Shown here piece after piece: positions 9,060 through 18,221 of a stretch of 64,000 bases of DNA. The DNA is from an uncultured Eubacteriales bacterium (GTDB lineage: Bacteria > Bacillota > Clostridia > Christensenellales > Aristaeellaceae): NCBI GenBank assembly GCA_902795275.1, contig CADBKQ010000008.1, positions 19,694 to 83,693 of the forward strand, read 5' to 3'. Position 1 is the first letter of the stretch. Each line of letters opens with the position of its first letter. Made by a program: the position numbers and the translations under genes. Below the pieces are notes generated by a model that did no database searches, had not been told where the DNA came from, and saw nothing but the letters and a program-made list of their open reading frames with translations.

Positions 9060-10006
9060 TGCAGATCTACTTCGCCCCTTTGGAGGGCCTGACGGACGCC
9101 ATTTACCGCCGGGTGCACCATGCCACCTTCGGCGGGATCGACAAGTACTTTATGCCTTTTATCAGCCCCTCTTCCTCCCTGTCCTTCACCAGCCGCCAGC
9201 AGGCGGACATGGCCCCCAGCGAAAACGCCGGGGTGCCCGCCGTACCGCAGATTCTGTGCAAGGACGCCGGACTGTTCCTGGAAATGGCGAAGCTGCTGCG
9301 GGACGCGGGCTATGCAGAAGTGAACCTGAACTTAGGCTGTCCCTCCGGCACGGTGACGGCGAAGGGAAAAGGCGCGGGCATGCTGAAAGATCCGGACGCC
9401 CTGGCCTGCTTTCTGGATGAAATCTTCGCCCAGTCTCCCCTGCCCGTGTCCCTGAAAACCCGCTGCGGCTATGATTCTCCCGACGAATGGCCCGGGCTGC
9501 TGAACCTCTTTCTGCGCTATCCCGTTCACGAATGGATATTGCATCCCCGCACCTGTCGGGAGTTTTACGGCGGCGCGCCTCACCGGGAGTTCTTCCTGGA
9601 AGCGGCGGTGAAAGCGCCCTTCCCGGTGGTGTACAACGGCGATCTGTTCCGCGCTTCGGAGTGCCTGGAAATGAAGCGTTTCAGCCTCATGCTGGGCCGG
9701 GGGCTGGCGGTGAACCCCGCGCTGGCCCAGGATGTCCGGGGCGGCGACGGCCTGACCGTGGATTCCCTGGGCCTGTTTCATGACCGGCTGTACCGGGAGT
9801 ATCTCAAATGGTGGCCGGAGCACGCGGTCGTCGGGCGGATGCACGGCGTGATGTATTACCTGATGCAGGCGCTTAACTGCCCCGCGCCCCTTCGGCGCGC
9901 CCTCAAAAAATCATCCGATGCGGAGCATTATTCGGAAGCGGCCCGCCGGGTGTTCGCCGAAAGCACACTGGCACAGGACATTCATTTTACCCCGCCTTCC
10001 GAATAG
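9059..10006 (+). CDS. tRNA-dihydrouridine synthase family protein
   Basis: An FMN-dependent Dus enzyme of 315 residues that reduces uridines in tRNA. Landmarks are FAPLEGLTDAIYRR at the N-terminus, the catalytic-cysteine loop NLGCPSGTV, SLKTRCGYDSP, HPRTCREFYGG and VVYNGDLF. The ATG at 9059 overlaps the preceding stop. It resembles the DusC-like or short Dus branch. The position in tRNA cannot be assigned. No convincing terminator follows; the next gene has its own promoter at 10134. Confidence 0.88.
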   Translation: MQIYFAPLEGLTDAIYRRVHHATFGGIDKYFMPFISPSSSLSFTSRQQADMAPSENAGVPAVPQILCKDAGLFLEMAKLLRDAGYAEVNLNLGCPSGTVTAKGKGAGMLKDPDALACFLDEIFAQSPLPVSLKTRCGYDSPDEWPGLLNLFLRYPVHEWILHPRTCREFYGGAPHREFFLEAAVKAPFPVVYNGDLFRASECLEMKRFSLMLGRGLAVNPALAQDVRGGDGLTVDSLGLFHDRLYREYLKWWPEHAVVGRMHGVMYYLMQALNCPAPLRRALKKSSDAEHYSEAARRVFAESTLAQDIHFTPPSE

Positions 10007-10133
10007 TTCCATGGGCGCGATCGGGAAACAAACATTTTCGCGTGTCTTGGCTTTTTATGGCAAATCATTTGTCTGTTTTTTACTCATCAGCGCTTGTTTA
10101 ACAATCTGAAATATTTAAAAAACAATCAGGAAA

Positions 10134-10162
10134 TGGACAAAACGCTTTACATGTGATAGAAT
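10134..10162 (+). promoter_or_regulatory. Sigma-A promoter for NusG-paralogue/sugar dehydratase unit
   Basis: -35 TGGACA (10134-10139), 17-bp spacer, -10 TAGAAT (10157-10162). Transcription would begin near 10169, giving an ~80-nt leader with a hairpin. The surrounding sequence (10007-10160) is clearly A+T-rich compared with the genes and contains no other feature. Confidence 0.7.
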
Positions 10163-10175
10163 ACTGATCGTGTAG

Positions 10176-10194
10176 AATGCCCACTGATGGCATT
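10176..10194 (+). promoter_or_regulatory. Leader hairpin ahead of NusG-like gene
   Basis: AATGCC (10176-10181), a 7-nt loop, then GGCATT (10189-10194), followed by TTC rather than a long U run. It is the first structure in the predicted transcript. It could be a weak terminator or an RNA site for the NusG paralogue it precedes. Confidence 0.4.
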
Positions 10195-10251
10195 TTCACT
10201 GTTTGCGCTTATTATAGCGCGGCGGCATCCTTCAGCAAAGGGAGGAATCCA

Positions 10252-10758
10252 ATGTACGCATATTGCTTTTTTTGCGAAACACAAAAATGCAAATATGTCG
10301 CTTTCTCCCTGGAGCAGCGAGGAGTGATGCGGGCTTTTTCCCCACAGATCATCAGGCGGCACAGGGTACAGGGGAAAAACATTGACGGCATGTGCGATCT
10401 TCTGCCGGGATACATCTTCGCTTATTCCGAAGAAGAACTCAAGGACGCATCGCTGTGTTACGGAATCGACGGGCTGATCCGCAGAATCGGCAACCGGGAA
10501 ACCGATTATTCCCTAACAGGCACTGATTTTGATTTTGCGATGAATCTGTACGGAAAAAACGGGATCGTCGGCCAGGTTCCGGTTTTCAAAATCGGAAATG
10601 AAGTCAGGCTGGATGATCCGCTGTTCAACAATTGCAAAGGCAAAATCACGAAAATTGATTACAGAAAGCAGCGGGCCCGGGTGGATTACAGCTTCGGCGG
10701 AATGGACTGCTACACCTGGGTTGCGTATGAGCTGATCAGCAAGGTGGAAAACGCCTGA
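10252..10758 (+). CDS. Specialised NusG paralogue (LoaP/RfaH-type antiterminator)
   Basis: A 168-residue NusG-fold protein. The N-terminal NGN-like half begins MYAYCFFCETQKC and includes LLPGYIFAYSEEEL (the P-G-Y-[IV]-[FL] signature). The C-terminal KOW half is FKIGNEVRLDDPLF...CKGKITKIDYRKQRARVD. Paralogues of this kind (LoaP, RfaH, UpxY) control long polysaccharide or natural-product operons by antitermination. Here the only polysaccharide gene behind it is the dehydratase. The ATG at 10252 sits 6 nt after GGAGGAA; an earlier in-frame ATG at 10177 lies inside the leader hairpin and was rejected. Which subfamily it belongs to is not certain. Confidence 0.8.
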   Translation: MYAYCFFCETQKCKYVAFSLEQRGVMRAFSPQIIRRHRVQGKNIDGMCDLLPGYIFAYSEEELKDASLCYGIDGLIRRIGNRETDYSLTGTDFDFAMNLYGKNGIVGQVPVFKIGNEVRLDDPLFNNCKGKITKIDYRKQRARVDYSFGGMDCYTWVAYELISKVENA

Positions 10759-10761
10759 TTC

Positions 10762-10777
10762 GTGATCGGACGATCAC
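10762..10777 (+). promoter_or_regulatory. Hairpin between NusG-like gene and dehydratase
   Basis: GTGATC, loop GGAC, GATCAC: a perfect 6-bp stem with no U run, in the 97-nt gap between the two genes. It could be an RNA element read by the antiterminator or an operator; there is no direct evidence for either. Confidence 0.3.
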
Positions 10778-10855
10778 AGAAAGGGAATCAAGCCTCCGTA
10801 AAATGCAGGGGTTCGGTATCTCTCAAATACAATCAATCAAGGGGACAAAATCCAT

Positions 10856-12799
10856 ATGAAACGCAAGATACGCTGGGAACTGGTTACATACGATTTATTG
10901 ATTTACATCTTCTGCGCCATCATGATTCTGGTTGTGTATATCGGCGGCTCGTTTGATCGGCTCACGCTGGAAAATGCCAAAGTCTTTGGCCTGACCAGCT
11001 TTGCCTGTCTATTTTTGATGCGCTTTATTTTTAAGGTATACCAGCAGATTTGGCGTTATGCCGGGCCGAGCACGTATCTGAGCATGTTGGTTTCAGATGG
11101 TCTCGCCTGTGCTTCAGTCCTTATCATACGAACCTTCTTCTCCTTCCCCACAACGATTGTACGCATCATCGCTCTGTTCACGGTCAATCTTCTTTTCTGT
11201 ATTGCCCTGCGGCTTCTGTATCAATGGGTATATCAGAACAGATCAAGCAAGCATTTCATGGAAAAATTCTTTCTGTTCTTCCTGAAGATGCTCACTGGCA
11301 CCTCTTTCGCCGCGGAAAAGGAACCGGAAAAAAACCGGATCAAGATCGCCATCATCGGCGCGGGCAGCGTAGGCGCGATGCTGGCCGACGAATTGCAGCA
11401 GAATCCCAACGCCACATATGAACCCGTGTGCTTCGTGGACATCGACAAAGGAAAGGTCGGGCGGGAGCTGTATCACATCCCTGTGCTGATGGACGGCGAC
11501 AGTCTGCAGGGAAACCTGGCGAAGCTGGCCGTTCAGGAAGTGGTTTTCGCGCTGCCCAACGTGAGCAGCGAACGGCGAAATGAATTGTATGAGCTTTACA
11601 AGTCCTACGGTTATAAGCTGAAAACCTATGACTTCCCCATGATGAACACCGACGATAACGGCCGCAGGCACATCCAGGATTTCAACATTGAGGACCTGCT
11701 GTTCAGAAGCGCTTCCAAGTTTCTGGATGATGAAACCATGAACTGGTACCGCGGCAAAAACGTGCTGATTACCGGCGGCGGCGGTTCCATCGGCTCTGAA
11801 TTGGCCCGGCAGATTGCCAAATGCCAGCCTTCCCGTCTGGTGATTCTGGACGTGTATGAAAATGGCGCTTACGAAATCCAGCAGGAACTGAAAAGCCGGT
11901 ATGGGGATCAGCTGAACCTGCGCATCGAAATCGCCAATGTCTGCGATAAGAAGAAAATCGAAAAAATCTTCGCCGACCATACGCCGGATATTGTGCTGCA
12001 CGCCGCAGCCCACAAGCACGTGCCCCTCATGGAGCGTAACGTATGCGAAGCGGTGACAAACAACGTGTTCGGCACGCTGAACGTGGTGGAGACCTGTGAA
12101 GAATTTCACGTAAAGCGCTTCATCATGATCAGCACGGACAAGGCGGTGAACCCCACCAACGTGATGGGCGCCACCAAGCGGATGTGCGAAATGATCGTGC
12201 AGAGCAGAAGCGGCTCGACGACCTCTTTCTCCGCCACGCGCTTTGGCAACGTGCTGGGCAGCAACGGCTCCGTGATTCCCCTGTTCAAGCGGCAGATCGC
12301 CAACGGCGGGCCCATCACCTTGACCGACAAGCGCATCGTGCGCTATTTTATGACCATTCCCGAAGCCAGCCAGCTGGTGATGACCAGCGGCGCTATGGCG
12401 AAAAACGGCGAACTCTACGTGCTGGATATGGGCAAGCCGGTCAAGATCCTGGAACTGGCCGAGAACATGATCCGGCTCAGCGGCCTGGAGCCCTACAAGG
12501 ATATCGACATCGTGGAAACCGGCCTGCGGCCCGGCGAAAAGCTGTATGAAGAACTGCTGATAAAGTCCGAAGAACTGGGCAAAACCAGCAACAACAAAAT
12601 TTTTGTGGAGCGCGACCGTCCCTTGAGCCAGGCAGAGATCCAGAAGAAGCTGGATATTCTCAGGGAAGCGCTGGAAACCCAGAGCAACCGTACCGTGAAG
12701 AAAGCGCTGATGGACGTGGTGCCCACTTACCACACGCCGGAAGAGGTCAACCAGCGGGCCATTCAGTCCGAGGAGATGCGAATCGCCGCCGGGCAGTAA
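10856..12799 (+). CDS. Membrane NDP-sugar 4,6-dehydratase/epimerase (WbpM/CapD family)
   Basis: A 647-residue polysaccharide biosynthesis protein. Four N-terminal membrane helices lie within about the first 130 residues. They are followed by a CoA-binding-like Rossmann module (AIIGAGSVGAMLADE) and a C-terminal extended SDR domain with GGGGSIGSELARQ. The active site reads STDKAVNPTNVMGATKR, giving the M-x-x-x-K variant seen in WbpM/PglF in place of Y-x-x-x-K. The likely reaction is 4,6-dehydration of UDP-GlcNAc at the membrane, the first step to diamino or deoxy sugars. A strong terminator follows, so it appears to be a short unit with the NusG paralogue. Confidence 0.9.
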   Translation: MKRKIRWELVTYDLLIYIFCAIMILVVYIGGSFDRLTLENAKVFGLTSFACLFLMRFIFKVYQQIWRYAGPSTYLSMLVSDGLACASVLIIRTFFSFPTTIVRIIALFTVNLLFCIALRLLYQWVYQNRSSKHFMEKFFLFFLKMLTGTSFAAEKEPEKNRIKIAIIGAGSVGAMLADELQQNPNATYEPVCFVDIDKGKVGRELYHIPVLMDGDSLQGNLAKLAVQEVVFALPNVSSERRNELYELYKSYGYKLKTYDFPMMNTDDNGRRHIQDFNIEDLLFRSASKFLDDETMNWYRGKNVLITGGGGSIGSELARQIAKCQPSRLVILDVYENGAYEIQQELKSRYGDQLNLRIEIANVCDKKKIEKIFADHTPDIVLHAAAHKHVPLMERNVCEAVTNNVFGTLNVVETCEEFHVKRFIMISTDKAVNPTNVMGATKRMCEMIVQSRSGSTTSFSATRFGNVLGSNGSVIPLFKRQIANGGPITLTDKRIVRYFMTIPEASQLVMTSGAMAKNGELYVLDMGKPVKILELAENMIRLSGLEPYKDIDIVETGLRPGEKLYEELLIKSEELGKTSNNKIFVERDRPLSQAEIQKKLDILREALETQSNRTVKKALMDVVPTYHTPEEVNQRAIQSEEMRIAAGQ

Positions 12800-12811
12800 T
12801 GCCGCGGCATC

Positions 12812-12866
12812 AAACGGGAGACGAGGACGCCGGATCAAACGGCCGCCCTCTCCCCCGTTTCTTTTT
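12812..12866 (+). terminator. Intrinsic terminator after dehydratase gene
   Basis: A long imperfect stem whose ends are AAACGGG (from 12812) and CCCGTTT (to 12860), with an inner GCCG/CGGC stem, followed by C and TTTTT. Confidence 0.7.
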
Positions 12867-12922
12867 CTTGATCGGCTTTTTCAAGTCAGTAAAATGAAAA
12901 AAATGAAGGAAGCACATGCTTT

Positions 12923-13681
12923 ATGCTGACGCAGATCACGAATCTCGCCCGGGAAGCGGGGCGGATGATGCTGAAATACCGGGACGCCGCCATTCATCAG
13001 AAGGAAGGCCATTTCAATTTCGTCACCGATGCGGACGTGGCAGTGCAGGCGTTCCTGAAAAAGGAGCTTCTCTCCCTGCTTCCGGGCTCCCGGTTTTTCG
13101 CGGAGGAGCAGGAGAACGCGCCGCTGACCGACGCGCCCACCTTCGTTGTGGACCCCATCGACGGCACGCTGAATTTCATGCGCTGCCGGAATCTGTCGGC
13201 GGTTTCCATTGGGCTGCTGGAAAAGAAGCGGCCCGTGCTGGGCGTGATTTATAATCCCTACGCCGACGAGATGTTTTCCGCCGAAGCCGGCAAGGGCGCG
13301 CAGCTGAACGGGCGCGCCATCCATGCCTCCCAGACACCCTTTGAAAACGCCATGGTGTGCTTCGGCACGTCGCCCTACGACGCCGACCTGGTGAACCGTT
13401 CCATCGGCGCGGCCCGGCAGTTTCTTCTGCAAGCGGGCGATTTGCGGCGCAGCGGTTCGGCGGCGATTGACCTGTGCGACATCGCCTGCGGCCGGGCGGA
13501 CATTTTCTTTGAGCTTCGCCTGCGGCCCTGGGACGTGGCGGCGGGGTCGCTGATCGTGGAGGAAGCGGGCAGCGTGTTCGTGTCCCTGGGCCACGAGCGG
13601 CCTTACTACGACGACGCCTGCGGCATCCTCGCCTGCAACCGGCTGTGCGAGGCGAAAGCAAGAGAAATTCTGGAGGCGTAA
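12923..13681 (+). CDS. Inositol monophosphatase family protein
   Basis: A 252-residue Mg2+-dependent phosphatase of the IMPase/FBPase/CysQ superfamily. The metal-site motifs are FAEEQEN, VDPIDGTLNFMR and WDVAAGSLIVEEAG. The true substrate could be inositol phosphate, 3'-phosphoadenosine phosphate or another sugar phosphate. The ATG at 12923 follows GGAAGCACATGCTTT. Another ATG seven bases upstream is in a different frame and makes no recognisable protein. It precedes the PHP phosphatase by 4 nt. Confidence 0.88.
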   Translation: MLTQITNLAREAGRMMLKYRDAAIHQKEGHFNFVTDADVAVQAFLKKELLSLLPGSRFFAEEQENAPLTDAPTFVVDPIDGTLNFMRCRNLSAVSIGLLEKKRPVLGVIYNPYADEMFSAEAGKGAQLNGRAIHASQTPFENAMVCFGTSPYDADLVNRSIGAARQFLLQAGDLRRSGSAAIDLCDIACGRADIFFELRLRPWDVAAGSLIVEEAGSVFVSLGHERPYYDDACGILACNRLCEAKAREILEA

Positions 13682-13685
13682 ACCC

Positions 13686-14510
13686 ATGCCCATCTTATCC
13701 TGCGCCCACGTGCACACCCCCTACTGCGACGGCAAAACGCCCGCCGCCGAGATGGCGAAGCGGGCGTTTGACCTGGGTTTCCTGTCGCTGGGCTTTTCCT
13801 CCCACGCGCCGCAGACCTTCGACCCCGGCTACTGCATCGACCCAGCCCGGGAAGCGGATTACAAGGCCGAGATTCGCGGCCTGAAACAGGAATACGCAGG
13901 CCGGATGACCGTTTATCTGGGTGTGGAACGGGATATGCTGTCCTGCTGCTCCACGGAGGATTATGATTATTTTATTGCGTCCTTTCATTATTTTACCATG
14001 CCGGACGGCCATCACGCCCCGGTGGACGCCGGGCCGGAACAGCTGAAACAGTATGTGGACGCATGCTGCGGCGGCGACGGGCTGGAAATGGCCCGGCAGT
14101 ATTTCTCCGCCCTGCGGGATTACGTGCTTGCGTCCCGTGCGCCCATCATCGGGCACTTTGACCTGCTGCGGAAAAACAACGCTGTTCTGCGTCTTTACGA
14201 CGAAGAAAGCCCCGCTTATCGGAACATGGCTTTAGACGCTCTTCGTGCCCTGGCGGGTACCGGCGCGCTGCTGGAGGTGAACACCGGGGCCATGGCCCGG
14301 GGCTATCTGTCCACCCCCTACCCCGCGCCCTTCCTGCTGAAAGCCTGGAAGGAATGGGGCGGCGAAGTGATCGTGAATTCCGACTGCCACGACGTGCGCT
14401 TCCTCACAACGGGCTTTGCCGAATCGGAAGCGCTGCTTCGCTCCCTGGGCTACACCCACGCTGTCCGCCTGGGGAAAGACACGCTGTGGGAACGTTTCTC
14501 TCTGACATAA
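13686..14510 (+). CDS. PHP-domain histidinol-phosphatase-like protein
   Basis: A 274-residue PHP-family metallo-phosphoesterase. The N-terminal metal motif is HVHTPYCDGK, followed by SSHAPQTFDPGY, a central H-containing IASFHYF, IIGHFDLLRK and the C-terminal NSDCHD. This fits HisJ-type histidinol-phosphate phosphatases, but no other histidine biosynthesis gene is nearby. Some PHP proteins of this size act on other phosphoesters, so the substrate is tentative. It is cotranscribed with the IMPase-like gene and ends at a clear terminator. Confidence 0.85.
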   Translation: MPILSCAHVHTPYCDGKTPAAEMAKRAFDLGFLSLGFSSHAPQTFDPGYCIDPAREADYKAEIRGLKQEYAGRMTVYLGVERDMLSCCSTEDYDYFIASFHYFTMPDGHHAPVDAGPEQLKQYVDACCGGDGLEMARQYFSALRDYVLASRAPIIGHFDLLRKNNAVLRLYDEESPAYRNMALDALRALAGTGALLEVNTGAMARGYLSTPYPAPFLLKAWKEWGGEVIVNSDCHDVRFLTTGFAESEALLRSLGYTHAVRLGKDTLWERFSLT

Positions 14511-14518
14511 GCAAAGCA

Positions 14519-14552
14519 ATCCTCCGCCGGTGACAGCGGAGGATCGTTTTTT
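14519..14552. terminator. Intrinsic terminator between convergent genes
   Basis: ATCCTCCGC, 8-nt loop, GCGGAGGAT, then CG and TTTTTT (14547-14552). It ends the PHP gene on the plus strand; leuS converges on it from the other side with its stop at 14572. Confidence 0.85.
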
Positions 14553-14571
14553 ATGAGGAATCAGTTTGGGA

Positions 14572-16986
14572 TTACTTTACCACCAGGTTCAGCAGGCGGC
14601 CCGGCACATAGATGCACTTGACGATCTGCTTGTCGCCGATGAGCTTCTTTACTTCGTCCTTGTTCGGCAGTTCTGCCTGGGCTTCTTCTTTGGTGAGGGT
14701 GACGGGCACCATCAGCTTGCCCTTCACCTTGCCGTTGATCTGCACGGCGATTTCCACTTCGTCCCGCACCAGATGCTTTTCGTCGAAGCTGGGCCAGGGC
14801 TGGGTGTAAACGGGCGCGCCGTAGCCCTGGGCCTGCCAGATTTCCTCGCAGATGTGGGGAGCCACGGGAGAGAGCAGCAGCAGCAGGGTCTTGTATTCGC
14901 CCTTGGTCACGCTGCCCTTCTGCACCATTTCGTTCACCAGCGTCATCATCTGGGCGATGGCGGTGTTGAACTTCATCTTTTCAAAGTCCTCGCTGACCTT
15001 CTTGATGGTCTGGTGCATGGAGACTTTCAGGTCGTCGCTGTAATTCTCGCTGTCGGTCAGGATGTCCTGCAAACGCCACACGCGGTCCAGGAACTTGCGG
15101 CAGCCGCGCGCGCCGTTGGTGCTCCACGGAATGGCCTGGTCAAACGCGCCCATGAACATTTCGTACATGCGGAAGGCGTCCGCGCCGATCTCCGCCACGA
15201 TCTCGTCGGGGTTCACCACGTTGCCGCGGCTCTTGCTCATCTTTTCACCGTCGGAGCCTAAGATCATGCCCTGGGCGGTGCGCTTGGCGTAGGGTTCGGG
15301 GGTGGGCACTTCGCCGATGTCATAGAGGAAGCGGTGCCAGAACCGGGAGTAAAGCAGGTGGCGGGTCACATGCTCCATGCCGCCGTTGTACCAGTCCACG
15401 GGCAGCCAGTATTTCAGTTCTTCCTGGCTGGCGAAGGCCTGGTCGTTATGCGGGTCGCAGTAGCGCAGGAAGTACCAGCTGCTGCCCGCCCACTGGGGCA
15501 TGGTGTCGGTTTCGCGCTGGGCCGCGCCGCCGCACTTGGGGCAGGTACAGTTCACGAAGCTGTCAATCCGGGCCAGGGGGGATTTGCCGTCGGTGCCAGG
15601 CCGGAAGTCGTCGATCTCCGGCAGGCGGAGGGGCAGTTCTTCATAAGGCACGGCCACCACGCCGCACTTGGGGCAGTGAATCAGCGGAATGGGCTCGCCC
15701 CAGTAGCGCTGGCGGTTGAAGGCCCAGTCCTTCATCTTGTACTGGACGCCCGCCCGGCCGATGCCCTTCTTTTCGATCTCTTCCAGGACGCGGGCGATGG
15801 AGTCCTTCTTGTTGGTGTAGCCATTGAGGAAGTCGGAATTGATCATCTCGCCGTCGCCGGTGTAGGCTTCCTGCTCAATGTCGCCGCCCTTGATGACCTG
15901 CACGATGTCGATGCCAAACTTATGGGCGAATTCCCAGTCGCGCTGATCGTGGGCAGGCACGGCCATGATGGCCCCGGTGCCATAGCCCATCATGACATAG
16001 TCGGAAATGAAGATGGGCACCACCTTGCCCGTCAGCGGGTTCACGGCGGACAGGCCTTCGATCTTGAGGCCGGTCTTTTCCTTGGTCAGCTGGGTGCGCT
16101 CAAACTCGGTTTTCTTGGCACACACATCGCGGTACGCCTCGATATCCGCCATGTTGGAAATCTGGGAAGCGTACTTGTCGATGAGCGGATGCTCGGGCGC
16201 CATAACCATGAAGGTCACGCCGAACAAGGTGTCGGGCCGGGTGGTGTAGATTTCCACGGTTTCGTCGGTCTTATAGAGCGGGAACTTCACGAACGCGCCG
16301 GTGGATTTGCCGATCCAGTTCACCTGCTGCATCTTGATGTTTTCGGGATAGTCAACAGTTTCCAGGCCTTCCAGCAGCTTGTCGGCGTACTTGGTGATGC
16401 GCAGATACCACACGTCCTTGGGCAGCTGGATCACATCGCCGTGGCAGATGTCGCACTTGCCGCCCTGGCTGTCCTCGTTGGAGAGGACGACCTTGCAGGA
16501 GGGGCAGTAGTTCACCAGGGTCTTGTCCCGGAACACCATTCCGTGCTCAAAGAGCTTGAGGAAAATCCACTGGGTCCACTTGTAATAGTTGGGGTCAGTG
16601 GTGTCCACTTCTCGGCTGTAGTCAAAGGAGAAGCCCAGTTTCTTGAGCTGTTCCCGGAAATGGTCGATGTTCTCCTTGGTCACGATGGCGGGGTGGATGT
16701 TGTTCTTGATGGCATAGTTCTCCGTGGGCAGGCCGAAAGCGTCCCAGCCGATGGGGAACAGCACGTTATAACCCTGCATCCGGCGCATGCGGGAAATAAT
16801 GTCCATGGCCGTGTTGGAGCGGGGATGGCCCACGTGCAGGCCGTGGCCGGAGGGATAAGGGAATTCGATCAAAGAATAAAACTTGGGCTTGGTGTGATCC
16901 TCCGACGCGGCAAAGGCCTGGTGGTCGTCCCAGTATTTTTGCCACTTGGGTTCGATCTCAGCGGGTACGTAGGGCTTGACAGGCAT
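14572..16986 (-). CDS. leuS: Leucyl-tRNA synthetase
   Basis: Charges tRNA-Leu with leucine, with a CP1 editing domain to remove mis-charged Ile-like residues. 804 residues, standard for bacterial LeuRS. The HIGH box reads PYPSGHGLHVGH, the KMSKS box GEKMSKSRGN, and zinc-knuckle cysteines occur in CPSC and CDIC. The start at 16986 (MPVKPYVP) lies 8 nt behind AAGGAGG. A start 6 codons further up would place that ribosome site inside the gene. A consensus promoter lies at 17022-17050. No T-box was seen in its short leader. Confidence 0.97.
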   Translation of the reverse strand: MPVKPYVPAEIEPKWQKYWDDHQAFAASEDHTKPKFYSLIEFPYPSGHGLHVGHPRSNTAMDIISRMRRMQGYNVLFPIGWDAFGLPTENYAIKNNIHPAIVTKENIDHFREQLKKLGFSFDYSREVDTTDPNYYKWTQWIFLKLFEHGMVFRDKTLVNYCPSCKVVLSNEDSQGGKCDICHGDVIQLPKDVWYLRITKYADKLLEGLETVDYPENIKMQQVNWIGKSTGAFVKFPLYKTDETVEIYTTRPDTLFGVTFMVMAPEHPLIDKYASQISNMADIEAYRDVCAKKTEFERTQLTKEKTGLKIEGLSAVNPLTGKVVPIFISDYVMMGYGTGAIMAVPAHDQRDWEFAHKFGIDIVQVIKGGDIEQEAYTGDGEMINSDFLNGYTNKKDSIARVLEEIEKKGIGRAGVQYKMKDWAFNRQRYWGEPIPLIHCPKCGVVAVPYEELPLRLPEIDDFRPGTDGKSPLARIDSFVNCTCPKCGGAAQRETDTMPQWAGSSWYFLRYCDPHNDQAFASQEELKYWLPVDWYNGGMEHVTRHLLYSRFWHRFLYDIGEVPTPEPYAKRTAQGMILGSDGEKMSKSRGNVVNPDEIVAEIGADAFRMYEMFMGAFDQAIPWSTNGARGCRKFLDRVWRLQDILTDSENYSDDLKVSMHQTIKKVSEDFEKMKFNTAIAQMMTLVNEMVQKGSVTKGEYKTLLLLLSPVAPHICEEIWQAQGYGAPVYTQPWPSFDEKHLVRDEVEIAVQINGKVKGKLMVPVTLTKEEAQAELPNKDEVKKLIGDKQIVKCIYVPGRLLNLVVK

Positions 16987-17021
16987 TCTGAACGCCTCCT
17001 TCAATCATTGCGGATTGTTAC

Positions 17022-17050
17022 ATTATAATCAGAAAGAAGATTTTTGTAAA
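17022..17050 (-). promoter_or_regulatory. Sigma-A promoter of leuS
   Basis: On the minus strand: -35 TTTACA (17045-17050), 17-bp spacer, -10 TATAAT (17022-17027). The leader to the leuS start is only about 30 nt. Confidence 0.8.
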
Positions 17051-17142
17051 GTAGTTTGTCAGTATAAGCGGCAAAAGAACAGGAATTTAGGCTTGGACGG
17101 CGAATCCATATACAGAATCACCACGCGAAAGAGGGAAAAACC

Positions 17143-18075
17143 ATGAGCGGCATCCGCACCAAGCAGTTTCAGATCCTGACGGACATTGACCTGGCCTGGA
17201 ACCTGATGACAGACGTGTACTGCCCCGACGAGCGCAACGGACCCGCCGCGCCGTTCTTTGAATACGCCGTCAATTCGTCCTGGCTGAATAAGCGGTATCT
17301 GGCGCTGAACCGCTTCTGGCTGGACGGGGATACACCCGTGGCCTTTGTATTCTATGAGAACCCGCCGAGCGCAATTTACTTTGTACTGCGCCCCAGCTAT
17401 GAAGCGCTGGCCGACGAAATGATCGCCTATGCCGACACCGCTTTCCCGGCCTTCGACGAACCGCGTGAATTCGTTTTGACGAAGGGCCAGACCGCGCTGA
17501 TCCAAGCGGCGGAGAAGCGGGGATACCGCGCAGAGGAAGAAGAAACCGAGCATTTGTTTGACTTCCGCACGGGGAAGCTGAACTATCCCCTGCCCGCCGG
17601 GTTCCATTTCGTGACGCCCCAGGAAGGCGACCGGCTGAAGGAAGCCAAGTGCATGTGGGAGGCCTTCAACAGCGAGGAGCTTGGGCCTTTCGTGGATTGG
17701 GAAACGCCCAGGGATACCGGCGGCTGGACGCCCCATGAACTGTATTACAGCGTGCTGTGCAGCGCCATATCCCCGCCGCCCCACGCCACATACGAGGACA
17801 CGGTGGTTATCGCCAACGAGGCCGGAGACAATGTGTGCTTTGCCGGGATGTGGTGGGTGGAAAAGAACCATCTGGCCTACCTGGAGCCGCTTTGCACCGT
17901 GCCCGCGTACCAGCACAGGGGCCTGGCCGCCGCCGCGCTGTCCGAACACGTCCGCCGCCTGCGGCCCCGGGGCGCGGAAATCATGACCGGCGGAGGGAAT
18001 CCATTTTACCGAAAGATCGGCTACAACGATGAAATCAGGCTCCTGCATTTCCGGAAGGAGACCGGCAATACGTGA
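17143..18075 (+). CDS. GNAT-family N-acetyltransferase
   Basis: A 310-residue protein whose C-terminal half is a GNAT acetyl-CoA transferase domain. The acetyl-CoA loop is in TVPAYQHRGLAAAALSEHVR, preceded by FAGMWWVEKNHLAYLEPL and followed by FYRKIGYN. The N-terminal half looks like a second, degenerate GNAT-like repeat (ALIQAAEKRGYRAEEEE). The substrate is unknown. It stands alone between divergent leuS and the T-box-serS unit. The start follows AAAGAGGGAAAAACC. Confidence 0.85.
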   Translation: MSGIRTKQFQILTDIDLAWNLMTDVYCPDERNGPAAPFFEYAVNSSWLNKRYLALNRFWLDGDTPVAFVFYENPPSAIYFVLRPSYEALADEMIAYADTAFPAFDEPREFVLTKGQTALIQAAEKRGYRAEEEETEHLFDFRTGKLNYPLPAGFHFVTPQEGDRLKEAKCMWEAFNSEELGPFVDWETPRDTGGWTPHELYYSVLCSAISPPPHATYEDTVVIANEAGDNVCFAGMWWVEKNHLAYLEPLCTVPAYQHRGLAAAALSEHVRRLRPRGAEIMTGGGNPFYRKIGYNDEIRLLHFRKETGNT

Positions 18076-18101
18076 CGCCCCGGAGAATCATCCCAAAGAA
18101 T

Positions 18102-18134
18102 AAGCCTTGAAGCGACAGCGTTTCAAGGCTTTTT
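18102..18134 (+). terminator. Intrinsic terminator after GNAT gene
   Basis: AAGCCTTGAA and TTCAAGGCTT form a long stem with an inner CG/CG extension, then a run of T. Confidence 0.8.
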
Positions 18135-18186
18135 CTGACCGCTTTCCACCGCGGGCAGGCGAGCGGACAAAAGGAAGAAATTTTTC

Positions 18187-18215
18187 TTGCATTTGTGATG
18201 GTTTCGTGTTATGAT
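18187..18215 (+). promoter_or_regulatory. Sigma-A promoter of T-box-serS unit
   Basis: -35 TTGCAT (18187-18192), 17-bp spacer, -10 TATGAT (18210-18215). Transcription would begin about 18222 at the foot of the T-box leader. Confidence 0.75.
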
Positions 18216-18221
18216 AACTAC

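Noticed and set aside
15334..17028. Plus-strand open frame (564 codons) over leuS
   Set aside because: Antisense of a well-supported leucyl-tRNA synthetase.
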